A stretch of DNA of 11,047 bases from Propionibacteriaceae bacterium (lineage in GTDB: Bacteria; Actinomycetota; Actinomycetes; Propionibacteriales; Propionibacteriaceae), in NCBI GenBank assembly GCA_027346035.1, contig DAIESZ010000291.1, positions 1-11,047 on the forward strand, read 5' to 3'. The notes under the pieces are model-generated. The model ran no database searches and was not told where the DNA came from. It worked only from the letters and a program-made list of their open reading frames with translations. The translations under genes and the position numbers were made by a program. This document shows positions 1 through 7,467 of this stretch, in pieces. The first letter of the stretch is position 1. Each line of letters begins with the position of its first letter.

Positions 1-654
1 GGGCAGCACGACGGTGTCATCGAGGGCCCGCGCGCCGGCGACCGGGTCGTCGGGCGCGTCGCCGGGAGCCTCCTCGTCGGGGGCTCCGCCGGCGATGAGC
101 GGAAGGCCACGACGCAGCAGCACGGTCTCGGTGTCGTCACCGATGCCCGTCCCCGCCTCGGGCGCGGGCTCGCCCTCCGGCATGGGCTCGGTCGCGATAC
201 CCATCCAGGAGTCCGGATCCGGCTCCTCCGCCGACGCACCGGCGGCACCGATGAGGTTGTTGAGGCGTTCGGCGAGCCGCTCGGCGCCCGGTGCGCTCAG
301 GGTGGTGAACCCGTGCAGCGTCCGGACGCGGTCCGTCCCGGGCATCCGCAACACCACGCCGTGACGCCTCCCGGACCCCGGCGTCGGCTCGGCCACCGTT
401 CCCGGGTCGACCTTCTCGCCGCCGACCACGGACCTCCGGCGTCGCCAGGCGGAACTCGACACCAGGCCGACGATCAGCACGTTCACCCCGACCCAGAGCA
501 CGGCGATGCCGATCGACATGCCGACCGGTGAGGACGCCGTGACGATGAGCCGGGCACCGACGCCCGCCAGGGCGAGCGTGACGACCACGCTGAGGATCGC
601 AGCCGTCGGCGAGACGACCACCCGACGGCGCTTCTGCTGCGACTCGGCTGCCAT
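1..654 (-). CDS. Unrecognised two-helix membrane protein with acidic tail (partial, 3' end outside window)
   Basis: I do not recognise this gene. The frame is open for 218 codons from ATG at 654 to the left edge, so the C-terminus is missing. The N-terminus is basic (KRRR near residues 8-11). Two hydrophobic segments follow at about 17-39 and 45-67, closed by RRRR at 71-74, which suggests both ends are cytoplasmic. Residues about 98-136 look folded. After about 140 the protein is rich in Asp, Glu, Pro, Gly and Ala and looks disordered. The motif DDT-x-x-V-L occurs twice (DDTETVLL at 173-180, DDTVVL at 212-217). It starts 9 nt after the trpA stop with TGAGGT as binding site, so it is probably the last known member of the trp transcript. 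In many actinobacteria lgt follows trpA; this is not lgt. Codon use matches the neighbours. The reading frame is confident, the function unknown. Confidence 0.8.
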   Translation of the reverse strand, partial: MAAESQQKRRRVVVSPTAAILSVVVTLALAGVGARLIVTASSPVGMSIGIAVLWVGVNVLIVGLVSSSAWRRRRSVVGGEKVDPGTVAEPTPGSGRRHGVVLRMPGTDRVRTLHGFTTLSAPGAERLAERLNNLIGAAGASAEEPDPDSWMGIATEPMPEGEPAPEAGTGIGDDTETVLLRRGLPLIAGGAPDEEAPGDAPDDPVAGARALDDTVVLP

Positions 655-663
655 GAGCGGACC

Positions 664-1527
664 TCAGCCGAGGCCTCTCACACCACCCGCGAGCGCGCCG
701 ACCACGCCACGCAGGGCGGCGAGGTCGCCGCTCGATTCGGCCTCGATGAGGCACTTGACCAGGGCGGACCCGACGATGACCGCGTCCGCGAAGCGCGCCA
801 CCTCGGCGGCCTGGGCGGCGGTCGAGACACCGAGTCCGACGCCGACGGGAAGCTCGGGTGCGACGGACCGGATGCGCTCGACGAGCACCGGGGCCGCGTC
901 CGAGGTCTCACTGCGTGCCCCGGTGACCCCCATGACGGAGGTGGCGTAGACCCAGCCGCGGCACGCGCGGGTGGTCGAGACCACCCGGTCGGGGGTCGAC
1001 GAGGGGGCCACGAGGAAGACCCGGTCGAGCCCGTGCACGTCGGACGCCTCGACCCAGGGGCCCGCCTCGTCCGGCGTGAGATCGGGGGTGATGAGACCGC
1101 TGCCGCCCGCCCCGGCGAGGTCACGGGCGAAGGCGTCGACACCGTAGTGCTCGACGAGGTTCCAGTAGATCATCACCATCGCCTGCGTACCTGTGGCGGC
1201 GACCGCCTCGACCGCCCTCAGCACGTCGCGCGTCCGGACGCCGTGCTGCAGCGCCCGGGTGGTCGCGTGCTGGATCGCGAGGCCGTCCATCACCGGGTCG
1301 GAGTAGGGCATGCCGATCTCGACGAGATCGACCCCCCTGCCGTCGGTGCCCTCGGTGAGGACGCGCATGGCCTCGATCGAGTGCTCGACGCTCGGATACC
1401 CGACCGGCAGGTAGCCGACCAGGGCGGCCCGGCCCTCGGCCCGGGCGTCGGCGAGCACCCGTCCGCTGCGGCCGAGCCGCGCCGATCCCTCGAACGGACG
1501 CCCCGCCGTGAACCCAGCAGTGCTCAT
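664..1527 (-). CDS. trpA: Tryptophan synthase alpha subunit
   Basis: TrpA cleaves indole-3-glycerol phosphate to indole and glyceraldehyde-3-phosphate. The indole passes through a tunnel to TrpB in the cytosolic alpha2-beta2 complex. The protein is 287 residues, slightly longer than the usual 265-270 because of an N-terminal extension of about 20. The signature [14 protein letters not shown] contains the expected catalytic acids: Glu70 (Glu49 in E. coli) and Asp81 (Asp60). The phosphate-binding elements GLGVS (231-235) and VGSAL (252-256) are present. DGL follows where many relatives have DGP, a mild variation. The ATG overlaps the trpB stop as ATGA, so translation is probably coupled, which suits two subunits made in equal amounts. 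Confidence 0.97.
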   Translation of the reverse strand: MSTAGFTAGRPFEGSARLGRSGRVLADARAEGRAALVGYLPVGYPSVEHSIEAMRVLTEGTDGRGVDLVEIGMPYSDPVMDGLAIQHATTRALQHGVRTRDVLRAVEAVAATGTQAMVMIYWNLVEHYGVDAFARDLAGAGGSGLITPDLTPDEAGPWVEASDVHGLDRVFLVAPSSTPDRVVSTTRACRGWVYATSVMGVTGARSETSDAAPVLVERIRSVAPELPVGVGLGVSTAAQAAEVARFADAVIVGSALVKCLIEAESSGDLAALRGVVGALAGGVRGLG

Positions 1528-2795
1528 TCCAGTGCCCCTGTCGTCGCATCGGCCGACCCGTCGATTCCGAACCACCGGATGGCCGTGTCGACGTCCTTGT
1601 CTCCGCGCCCGGAGATGTTGATGAGGATCACCGGATGCCAGTCGGGCCGTTCCTCGGCCCAGCGCAGACCCAGCCGCTGGGCGCCCGCCACCGCGTGCGC
1701 CGACTCGATGGCGGGCATGATGCCCTCGGTCTGGCTGAGCAGCCGGAAGGCGTCCATGGCCTCGGTGTCGGTGACCGGCTCGTAGCTGGCCCGTCCCGTG
1801 GCCGCGAGCCAGGCGTGCTCGGGCCCGACCCCGGGATAGTCGAGACCCGCGGAGATCGAATGGGATTCCTTGGTCTGGCCGTCCTCGTCCTGCAGCACGT
1901 AGGTACGCATGCCGTGCAGGACGCCGACGTCGCCGGCGGAGATCGTGGCGGCGTGCCGCCCGGTCTCGATGCCCTCGCCTCCGGCCTCGAAGCCGACCAG
2001 TCGCACGTCGGGGTCCGGGATGAACTCCGCGAAGATGCCCATGGCGTTGGAGCCGCCGCCGACGCAGGCCGTCACCGCGTCGGGCAGCCGGCCGAGGCGG
2101 TCGAGCATCTGCGCTCGCGCCTCGATCGAGATGATCCGCTGGAACTCCCGCACCATCATCGGGAACGGGTGCGGGCCACCGACGGTGCCGATGAGGTAGT
2201 GGGTGCTGTCGACATTGGTGACCCAGTCCCGCATCGCCTCGTTCATCGCGTCCTTGAGGGTCTGCGAGCCGGCGGCCACCGACACGACCTCGGCACCGAG
2301 CAACTGCATCCGCGCGACGTTGAGCGCCTGGCGCTCGGTGTCGACCTTGCCCATGTAGACCCGGCACTCGAGCCCGAACAGCGCGGCCGCGGTCGCCGTC
2401 GCGACGCCGTGCTGGCCGGCCCCGGTCTCGGCGATCACCCGCTTCTTGCCCATCCGTCGGGTGAGCAGCGCCTGGCCCAGCACGTTGTTGATCTTGTGGC
2501 TGCCGGTGTGGTTCAGGTCCTCCCGCTTGAGCAGGATCCGCGCGTTGCCGCAGTGCTGCGAGAAGCGTTGGGCCTCGGTGATCGGGGTCGGGCGCCCGGC
2601 GTAGTCGCGGCGGAGCCCGTCGAGTTCGGCCAGGAACTGCGGGTCGGCGGCGGCTGCCGTGAACGCCGCCTCGAGCTCCTCCAGGGCGGCCGACAGGGCC
2701 TCCGGGACGAACTTGCCGCCGAAGGCGTCGAAGTGGCCGTGAGCGTCGGGCAGGGACGGGCCCGACGATGGCTGGCGGGGAATGTCGGACGACAT
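1524..2795 (-). CDS. trpB: Tryptophan synthase beta subunit
   Basis: TrpB is the PLP enzyme that condenses indole with L-serine to give L-tryptophan, the last step of the pathway. From ATG 2795 it is 423 residues, close to the usual 400-420. The PLP lysine is Lys101 in HTGSHKINN. Catalytic Glu123 lies in AETGAGQHG, the phosphate-binding loop is GGGSN (246-250), and Ser395 in SGRGDKD contacts the pyridine nitrogen. This is the TrpB1 type that pairs with TrpA. I chose ATG 2795 because GGAGGAG ends 4 nt upstream. An in-frame ATG at 2876, just after the trpC stop, would add 27 residues rich in Ser, Pro and Arg but lacks a good binding site. The 3' end overlaps trpA. Confidence 0.97.
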   Translation of the reverse strand: MSSDIPRQPSSGPSLPDAHGHFDAFGGKFVPEALSAALEELEAAFTAAAADPQFLAELDGLRRDYAGRPTPITEAQRFSQHCGNARILLKREDLNHTGSHKINNVLGQALLTRRMGKKRVIAETGAGQHGVATATAAALFGLECRVYMGKVDTERQALNVARMQLLGAEVVSVAAGSQTLKDAMNEAMRDWVTNVDSTHYLIGTVGGPHPFPMMVREFQRIISIEARAQMLDRLGRLPDAVTACVGGGSNAMGIFAEFIPDPDVRLVGFEAGGEGIETGRHAATISAGDVGVLHGMRTYVLQDEDGQTKESHSISAGLDYPGVGPEHAWLAATGRASYEPVTDTEAMDAFRLLSQTEGIMPAIESAHAVAGAQRLGLRWAEERPDWHPVILINISGRGDKDVDTAIRWFGIDGSADATTGALE

Positions 2796-2879
2796 GCGGC
2801 TCCTCCGGGTGAACGGTGACGGGGCACCGGGTGAATCGGTCGATCTCGTGCTGGGGCCGACGGTCTGGTCGGCCATCGG
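2796..2879 (-). promoter_or_regulatory. trpC-trpB intergenic region with hairpin, direct repeat and strong ribosome binding site
   Basis: This 84-nt gap is the only sizable one in an otherwise overlapping operon. On the minus strand it contains, in order: an in-frame ATG at 2876; a perfect 7-bp hairpin GGCCGAC-CAGACC-GTCGGCC (2874-2855); two copies of TTCACCCGG (2835-2827 and 2813-2805) repeated at a 22-nt interval; and GGAGGAG (2806-2800) four nt before the trpB ATG. The binding site is the strongest in the window. Whether the hairpin or repeat controls trpBA is not known. The hairpin has no T-run, so it does not look like a terminator. Confidence 0.5.
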
Positions 2880-3680
2880 TCAGCTCGCCTGTGCTCGCGG
2901 GCGAGCCGCGGCGCGCATCGCCTCGACCGCCGAACGGGGGTTCCCGTGGCGCACGAGGGCCTCCCCCACGAGTACCACGTTCGCGCCCTGGCCGTGGACC
3001 AGGGCGACGTCCTCCGGCCCCCGCAGGCCGGACTCGGCGACCTTGACGGTCGTGTCGGGGATGAGGTCCGCCATGACCCCGAACCGGTCGATGGACACCT
3101 CGAGGGTCTGCAGGTTGCGGTTGTTGACGCCGATCAGCTCGGCCCCGAGGTCGACGGCGCGGCGGGTCTCCTCGGGGGTGTGCACCTCGAACAGCGGGGT
3201 GAGCCCGAGGTCGAGGGCCGTGCGGTACAGCGTGCGCAGCGAGGTGTCGTTCAGGGCCGCGACGATCAGCAGGCACAGGTCGGCTCCGTGGGCACGGCTC
3301 TCGACCAGTTGGTACTCGGTGACCATGAAGTCCTTGCGCAGGATCGCCACGTCGACCCGCTCCCGCACGGCGTCGAGGTCGTCGAGCGAGCCGTTGAAGC
3401 GGTGACGTTCGGTGAGCACGCTGATCGCCGACGCGCCACCGGCCTCGTACTCGGCGGCCAGGTCGGCGGGACGCTCGATGGCGGCCAGCGCGCCCTTGCT
3501 GGGGCTCGCCCGCTTCACCTCGGCGATGACCGACACTCCGGGACTGCGGAACCCGTCGAGCACCGGGCGTGCCGGCGGGATCGCGTCGATCCGAGCGCGC
3601 AACTCACTCAGCCGGACGGTGCGCTCGCGTTCGGCCAGGTCGACCCGCACCGCGGCGATGATCTCATCGAGGACGCCCAC
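2880..3680 (-). CDS. trpC: Indole-3-glycerol phosphate synthase
   Basis: TrpC closes the indole ring, turning CdRP (carboxyphenylaminodeoxyribulose phosphate) into indole-3-glycerol phosphate. The protein is a single TIM barrel of 266 residues and is not fused to TrpF. Family motifs are in order: AEVKRASPSKG at 53-63 (Glu54 and Lys56 equivalent to the E. coli catalytic pair), LRKDF with Lys116, LFEVH with Glu165, NNRNL at 186-190, AESGL with Glu216, and VGEALV. I chose GTG 3680: it follows the upstream stop by 10 nt, has GAAGGG as binding site, and gives the usual start VGVLDEI. An in-frame GTG at 3713 would overlap the upstream gene by 23 nt. An 84-nt gap to trpB follows. Confidence 0.95.
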   Translation of the reverse strand: MGVLDEIIAAVRVDLAERERTVRLSELRARIDAIPPARPVLDGFRSPGVSVIAEVKRASPSKGALAAIERPADLAAEYEAGGASAISVLTERHRFNGSLDDLDAVRERVDVAILRKDFMVTEYQLVESRAHGADLCLLIVAALNDTSLRTLYRTALDLGLTPLFEVHTPEETRRAVDLGAELIGVNNRNLQTLEVSIDRFGVMADLIPDTTVKVAESGLRGPEDVALVHGQGANVVLVGEALVRHGNPRSAVEAMRAAARPRAQAS

Positions 3681-3690
3681 TGCCCGCCCT

Positions 3691-3906
3691 TCAGGTGCGG
3701 TTCGACAGGCCACGGCGGCTGAGCACCATGGCGATGATGCCGGCGATCACGAACAACCCCACACCCGCGAAGATCGTCGGCCAGTTGGGGCCCAGCACCG
3801 CGCCGATCGCGATGACGAGTCCGGCCACCATGCCGCCGATCGACACGGTCCACGCGGACGGGCTGCGGCCGTCATGGTACTTCTCGGGCGGATACACCGA
3901 GCTCAT
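3691..3906 (-). CDS. Small HGxxPAAW-type membrane protein in the trp operon
   Basis: This 71-residue protein has two hydrophobic helices (about 20-39 and 43-63) and ends in SRRGLSNRT. Before the first helix it reads HDGRSPSAW (11-19), a diverged form of the HGxxPAAW motif that names this actinobacterial family: the motif His position is Asp12 with His11 beside it, and the first Ala is Ser17. The function of the family is not known. The gene starts 2 nt after the preceding stop (TAG), with AGGAG 5 nt before the ATG, and ends 10 nt before trpC. It is therefore part of the trp transcript. Family assignment rests on the motif, the size and the trp position. Confidence 0.85.
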   Translation of the reverse strand: MSSVYPPEKYHDGRSPSAWTVSIGGMVAGLVIAIGAVLGPNWPTIFAGVGLFVIAGIIAMVLSRRGLSNRT

Positions 3907-3908
3907 GG

Positions 3909-4520
3909 CTACTCCTGCTGGGTCGGGGTGCCGGGCACCCGGCCGATCGGGTCGTGGCGCGGAGTCGATGCGCCATGAGCGAGGTTACCGTCTAAATCCG
4001 TGGGATCGTCACCGGCGTCCAGCGCCTTCCAGGCGTCGAGGTTCGATGCGACCACCCGCTGACGCCCCCCGGCGTCCCGATCGAACCGGGCGTTGGGGCT
4101 GCTCCAGCGGTGCGCCCGCAGCACGAACCCGACGCCGACCGCGGCGGTCGCGGCGCCCAGCACCACCGCGACCCACGGCCAGGCGGTGCCGCCTCCGGGC
4201 GTGTCGGGCACGCCCAGCACCTGAACCAGTTGGGTCGTGGTGGGAATCCTCCGCAGGACGGACACGAGCAGCGTCCCCAGCCCGAGCACCGCGATCAGGA
4301 CGCCGACCACCCGGCGTCCCCACACACCGAGCAGCAGGGTCACCCCGACGCCGGCCAGCGCGGCCAGCGACAGCGCCTCGACGGCGCCGTCGCTCAGTTC
4401 GGTGCCGGTGAACCCGTGTCCGGCCGTGTGGTACCACACCTGCCCGGACACGACGGCCCCGGCGGCGCCGGCGATGAGGCCCACGGTCGTGACCAGGGCC
4501 CGGTCGTGGCCTCGGATCAC
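3909..4520 (-). CDS. Trp-operon-associated membrane protein (TIGR02234 / Trp_oprn_chp type)
   Basis: The product is 203 residues with four predicted membrane helices at about 9-27, 46-66, 69-89 and 113-135. A loop between helices 1 and 2 contains TGTELSDG. The hydrophilic C-terminal tail carries LDAWKALDAGDDPTD (161-175), a conserved ending of this actinobacterial family. Members sit between trpE and trpC in many actinobacteria, but I know of no assigned biochemical function; transport or membrane tethering of the pathway is only a guess. The start is GTG 4520, overlapping the trpE stop as GTGA, which implies translational coupling. Family identification rests on topology, tail motif and position. 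Confidence 0.9.
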   Translation of the reverse strand: MIRGHDRALVTTVGLIAGAAGAVVSGQVWYHTAGHGFTGTELSDGAVEALSLAALAGVGVTLLLGVWGRRVVGVLIAVLGLGTLLVSVLRRIPTTTQLVQVLGVPDTPGGGTAWPWVAVVLGAATAAVGVGFVLRAHRWSSPNARFDRDAGGRQRVVASNLDAWKALDAGDDPTDLDGNLAHGASTPRHDPIGRVPGTPTQQE

Positions 4521-6028
4521 GATGCCCCCGGCGAGACCACCGGACGCCGGAGCGCCGCTCGCTGCACGGCACGCAGGGCCGCGGCGGCCTTGTTCTCGGT
4601 CTCGGTGTTCTCGGTCGCCGCCACCGAATCGGCGACGATGCCGCCGCCGGCCTGGACGTGGGCGACGCCGTCCTTGAGCAGCGCCGTGCGGATCGCGATC
4701 GCGGTGTCGGCGTTACCCGCGAAGTCGAAGTAGCCGACGGCCCCCCCGTAGAGCCCGCGGCGGCTGAGTTCGAGCTCGTCGATGATCTGCATCGCCCGCA
4801 CCTTCGGAGCCCCCGACAGGGTTCCGGCCGGCAGGCAGGACAGGGTGACGTCGAGGGCGGTACGGCCCTCGGCGAGGGTGCCGGTGACCGTCGACTCCAG
4901 GTGCATGATGTGGCTGTAGCGCCGCACGGTCATGAACTCGGTGACCGCAACAGTGCCCGGTCGGCACACCCGGCCGAGGTCGTTGCGCCCCAGGTCGACC
5001 AGCATGAGGTGCTCGGCACGCTCCTTCGCGTCGCCGAGCAGGTCCAGCTCGAGTTGGTGGTCCTCCCGCTCGTCGTGGCCCCGCGGCCGCGATCCGGCGA
5101 TCGGGTGGGTGAGCGCCTCGCCGTTCTTGACCGTGACGAGCGCCTCGGGGCTCGATCCGACCACGGCGAAGCCCGGCATCCTCAGCAGGTAGAGGTACGG
5201 GCTGGGGTTGATGCTGCGCAGCTCGCGGTAGACGTCGAGGGCGTCGGCGCTGGTCGGAAGGTCAAAGCGCTGGCTCACGACGATCTGGAACGCGTCGCCG
5301 GCCCGGATGTACTCGACGGCCCGCTCGACGGCCTCCCCGAACGACGCCGCGCTGCGCTGGCGCACCGGCTGCGGCAGGTCCCCGTCGATCCGGCTCGTGA
5401 GCACCGGCGCCTGCGGCTGGGAGATCCGGGCCACCATGTCGTGGACGCGGTGGACCGCGTCACGGTAGGCGTCCTCGAGCCCGGCCGGGGAGTCGTCGAA
5501 GTTGACCGCGTTCGCGATGAGCCACAGTTCCCCGGTGTGGTGGTCGACGACCGCCATGTCGGAGGCGAGCATCATGACCAGTTCGGGAACCTGCAGGTCG
5601 TCCGGGTTCGTGTCGGGCAGCGTCTCGACCCGCCGGACGACGTCGTAGCCCAGGTAGCCGACCATGCCGGAGGTGAGCGGCGGCAGATCGGCGTGCGCCT
5701 CGGTGTGCAGCACGTCGAGGGTGCGCGCCAGGGCGACCAGCGGGTCTCCCGAGGCGGGAACGCCGTCGATCGGGCGCCCCAGCCAGGCGGCCTCGCCGTC
5801 GCGTTCGGTGAGCGTGGCCTGGGCGTCGACGCCGATGAAGGAGTAGCGGGACCACACGCCCGCCTCCGCGGATTCGAGCAGGAACGTGAGGTCCCGCTCT
5901 CCGCACAGCGACCGGTAGATGCCGAGCGGGGTGAGGTCGTCGCAGCGCATCACCGTCCACACGGGGATGACCCGGGCCCCGGCGTCCGCCCTCCGGCCGA
6001 ACTCGTCGAGGCCGATCCCGACGCTCAT
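4517..6028 (-). CDS. trpE: Anthranilate synthase component I
   Basis: TrpE is the first committed enzyme of tryptophan synthesis, making anthranilate from chorismate with ammonia supplied by TrpG. The protein is 503 residues, normal for the family. The N-terminal domain has LLES (50-53), the tryptophan-binding element responsible for feedback inhibition, followed by RYSFIG (61-66). The chorismate-binding domain (about 228-490) shows PIAGSRPRG (309-317), DLGRND (345-350), HIMHLES (373-379), GTLSGAPK (402-409) and GGGIVADS (461-468). The motif usually reads PIAGTRPRG; Ser for Thr is conservative. There is no fused glutaminase domain and no trpG in the window. The ATG overlaps the hisI stop as ATGA, leaving no room for a leader-peptide attenuator. 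Feedback inhibition is therefore the only visible control at this point. Confidence 0.97.
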   Translation of the reverse strand: MSVGIGLDEFGRRADAGARVIPVWTVMRCDDLTPLGIYRSLCGERDLTFLLESAEAGVWSRYSFIGVDAQATLTERDGEAAWLGRPIDGVPASGDPLVALARTLDVLHTEAHADLPPLTSGMVGYLGYDVVRRVETLPDTNPDDLQVPELVMMLASDMAVVDHHTGELWLIANAVNFDDSPAGLEDAYRDAVHRVHDMVARISQPQAPVLTSRIDGDLPQPVRQRSAASFGEAVERAVEYIRAGDAFQIVVSQRFDLPTSADALDVYRELRSINPSPYLYLLRMPGFAVVGSSPEALVTVKNGEALTHPIAGSRPRGHDEREDHQLELDLLGDAKERAEHLMLVDLGRNDLGRVCRPGTVAVTEFMTVRRYSHIMHLESTVTGTLAEGRTALDVTLSCLPAGTLSGAPKVRAMQIIDELELSRRGLYGGAVGYFDFAGNADTAIAIRTALLKDGVAHVQAGGGIVADSVAATENTETENKAAAALRAVQRAALRRPVVSPGAS

Positions 6029-6420
6029 GCCGGCGCCCCCGCAGATCCGGCGGGAGCGTCCCCGGCGGCGGGCACGCCGAGGTCCTCGAACACGAGGCCG
6101 GAGTCGAAGCAGGTCGCGGTGCCGGTGTGACACGCGGGCCCGACCTGATCGACGCGCAGCAGGATCGTGTCGCCGTCGCAGTCGAGGCTCACCGACCTCA
6201 CGTGCTGCGTGTGACCGCTCGTCTCCCCCTTGACCCAGTACTCCCGGCGGCTGCGCGACCAGTACGTGGCCCGACCGGTGGCCAGGGTGCGCGCGAGCGC
6301 CTCGTCATCCATCCAGGCGAGCATGAGCACCGCGCCGGTGCCGGCCTCCTGGGCGATGGCGGGGACAAGGCCGTCGGAGTTCCGCGTGAGCCGTGAGGCG
6401 ATGGTCGGATCGAGGGACAT
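6025..6420 (-). CDS. hisI: Phosphoribosyl-AMP cyclohydrolase
   Basis: HisI opens the purine ring of phosphoribosyl-AMP, the third step of histidine synthesis, in the cytosol. The 131-residue protein is the stand-alone cyclohydrolase without a fused HisE domain. Family marks are [10 protein letters not shown] (33-42), [18 protein letters not shown] (53-70), the metal-binding acidic cluster DCDGD (Asp80, Asp82, Asp84), and the zinc cysteines Cys81, Cys97 and Cys104 around [12 protein letters not shown]. The tail after residue 117 is Ala/Gly/Pro-rich and looks disordered. ATG 6420 is the natural start, without a clear Shine-Dalgarno site but with a -10-like box directly upstream, so the mRNA may be leaderless. 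It overlaps trpE by 4 nt and probably heads the trp transcript. Other his genes are not in the window. Confidence 0.96.
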   Translation of the reverse strand: MSLDPTIASRLTRNSDGLVPAIAQEAGTGAVLMLAWMDDEALARTLATGRATYWSRSRREYWVKGETSGHTQHVRSVSLDCDGDTILLRVDQVGPACHTGTATCFDSGLVFEDLGVPAAGDAPAGSAGAPA

Positions 6421-6514
6421 GGCGCAGAGTTTAGGGCCTCGCTCCCCGATCGCCACGACGGTCGCCGGGGGCAGACCGGCCGGACCATACAGTGGAACGG
6501 GGAAGGGAGTCGCC
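6421..6514. other. Divergent intergenic region between hisI and the 306-residue protein gene
   Basis: These 94 bp separate hisI (minus) from the plus-strand gene starting at 6515 and should carry promoters for both directions. The minus strand has TAAACT beside hisI. On the plus strand TACAGT at 6488-6493 fits TANNNT and lies 21 nt before the GTG, but no convincing -35 is found. GGAAGGGAG at about 6501-6509 is the binding site for the plus-strand gene. I see no clear operator palindrome. Confidence 0.45.
6428..6433 (-). promoter_or_regulatory. Probable -10 box for a leaderless hisI-trp transcript
   Basis: On the minus strand TAAACT fits the actinobacterial -10 pattern TANNNT. Seven bases separate it from the hisI ATG, so transcription would begin at or next to the A of the start codon. 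No Shine-Dalgarno sequence precedes the ATG, which agrees with a leaderless start, a common arrangement in actinobacteria. The -35 region is weak (TGGCGA at a 16-nt spacing is the best I see). The identification is inferred from position and pattern. Confidence 0.5.
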
Positions 6515-7435
6515 GTGGACGGGGGTGCGCATCCCGACGGGCGGGGCCACGGGCTCAGCGTCGAGCAGCAGCGGCGCGCCCTGTTCGTCTCCGACCGGGG
6601 CAGCGGGTTCGGAGCGCTCGACGTCCTCGATGACGGCCTGCGCGGCAGCCGGTCCCGCGCTCCCGCGCTGCGCTGGATCCTCGACCATTCGCCCCTTCCG
6701 TTCCACCGCGCGGTCGCCGCGATGATCCTCGGGGCATGGGGCGACGAGCCAGCGCTCACGACGATCACCGCCTGGACCCGACACCCCGACGGCACTCCGC
6801 CCGACGTGCAGACCGACTCCCAGGACGTGCTCTCGCGCTGCGACAACGGCTTCGAATTGCTGTGCACCGGGGTCGGCAGGCGCGTCGGGGACGAGCCGGA
6901 CGCCGTCCGGAACGCCCGGATCGCCGCCCTGCGGGGTCTCATCGCCCTCAGCCCCCGCAGGTTCGTGGGGCGGGCGATGCGCCACGCCTACGACGACCTC
7001 GACCTGTCCTGGGGGGAGGTCGCCGACGTCGTCGACCGGGCCAGCCACGAGGCGCTCGACCGGCTGGCCCGACGGGTTCCCGACGAGTGCGACCTCGGAC
7101 TCCAGTCGGCCGTGCTGGTCGGCATGCTGGCCCGGCACAACGAGGCGGCCGGGGCCCGCGCGGCGGCGGTGCTGCTCGATCTTCATCCCGGGGCCCGGGC
7201 CGAACACGAACTGATTCTGGCCCTCGCCGACTCGTGCGGACGGGACACGGCCGCGCTGCTCCAGGAATTGGCCACCTGCGACGGCCCCCGCGGCCGGCTC
7301 GCCCGGGAGGCGCGGCACTTCGTCACGCATCCCTATCGGACAGGCCCTCGGCGACGCCCTGCGTCCGCGCCTACGGGCGAGTCGCTGGGGCCACAGGGCA
7401 GGATGGGTGGTGGGCACGGCCGCGTGTCCGGCTGA
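6515..7435 (+). CDS. Unrecognised 306-residue helical protein
   Basis: I do not recognise this protein. It starts at GTG 6515, placed by GGAAGGGAG five nt upstream and by the loss of sensible sequence further up. It is predicted soluble, with no signal peptide or membrane segment. Residues about 15-255 look almost wholly alpha-helical, with runs such as [39 protein letters not shown] and [12 protein letters not shown]. The pattern recalls helical-repeat (HEAT/ARM-like) proteins, but I see no exact repeat unit and this is only an impression. It has three cysteines in the middle and end (109, 117, 241) without a metal motif pattern. The tail after 275 is Arg/Gly/Pro-rich. GC-rich third positions support real coding. 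It lies 32 nt before the TIGR03085-type gene and could share its transcript. Confidence 0.75.
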   Translation: MDGGAHPDGRGHGLSVEQQRRALFVSDRGSGFGALDVLDDGLRGSRSRAPALRWILDHSPLPFHRAVAAMILGAWGDEPALTTITAWTRHPDGTPPDVQTDSQDVLSRCDNGFELLCTGVGRRVGDEPDAVRNARIAALRGLIALSPRRFVGRAMRHAYDDLDLSWGEVADVVDRASHEALDRLARRVPDECDLGLQSAVLVGMLARHNEAAGARAAAVLLDLHPGARAEHELILALADSCGRDTAALLQELATCDGPRGRLAREARHFVTHPYRTGPRRRPASAPTGESLGPQGRMGGGHGRVSG

Positions 7436-7467
7436 ACCGATCCTCCACCGAGCGTCCAAGGAGAACC

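Noticed and set aside
1635..2819. A 394-codon plus-strand open frame opposite trpB
   Set aside because: Mirror frame of a clearly conserved gene; no start signal and no family resemblance.
2855..2874. The trpC-trpB hairpin as a classical transcription attenuator
   Set aside because: It has no T-run, no leader peptide with tryptophan codons precedes it, and it lies inside the operon after trpC. I kept it only as an unexplained structure.
664..3276. An 870-codon open frame on the minus strand covering trpA, trpB and part of trpC
   Set aside because: Only its last 287 codons are TrpA. The rest is the +1 frame over trpB and trpC, rich in Arg, Gly and Pro, as expected from high-GC third positions removing stop codons. 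It is not a fusion protein.
4658..6130. A 490-codon plus-strand open frame opposite trpE
   Set aside because: It is the antisense of a strongly supported trpE, with Val/Gly/Arg/Asp-rich composition typical of high-GC shadows and no recognisable motif or binding site.
6431..7459. A 342-codon minus-strand open frame opposite the 306-residue protein gene
   Set aside because: Both strands are open here. The plus-strand frame has a good binding site, GC-rich third positions and helix-like hydrophobic patterning; the minus-strand frame is low-complexity and has none of these.
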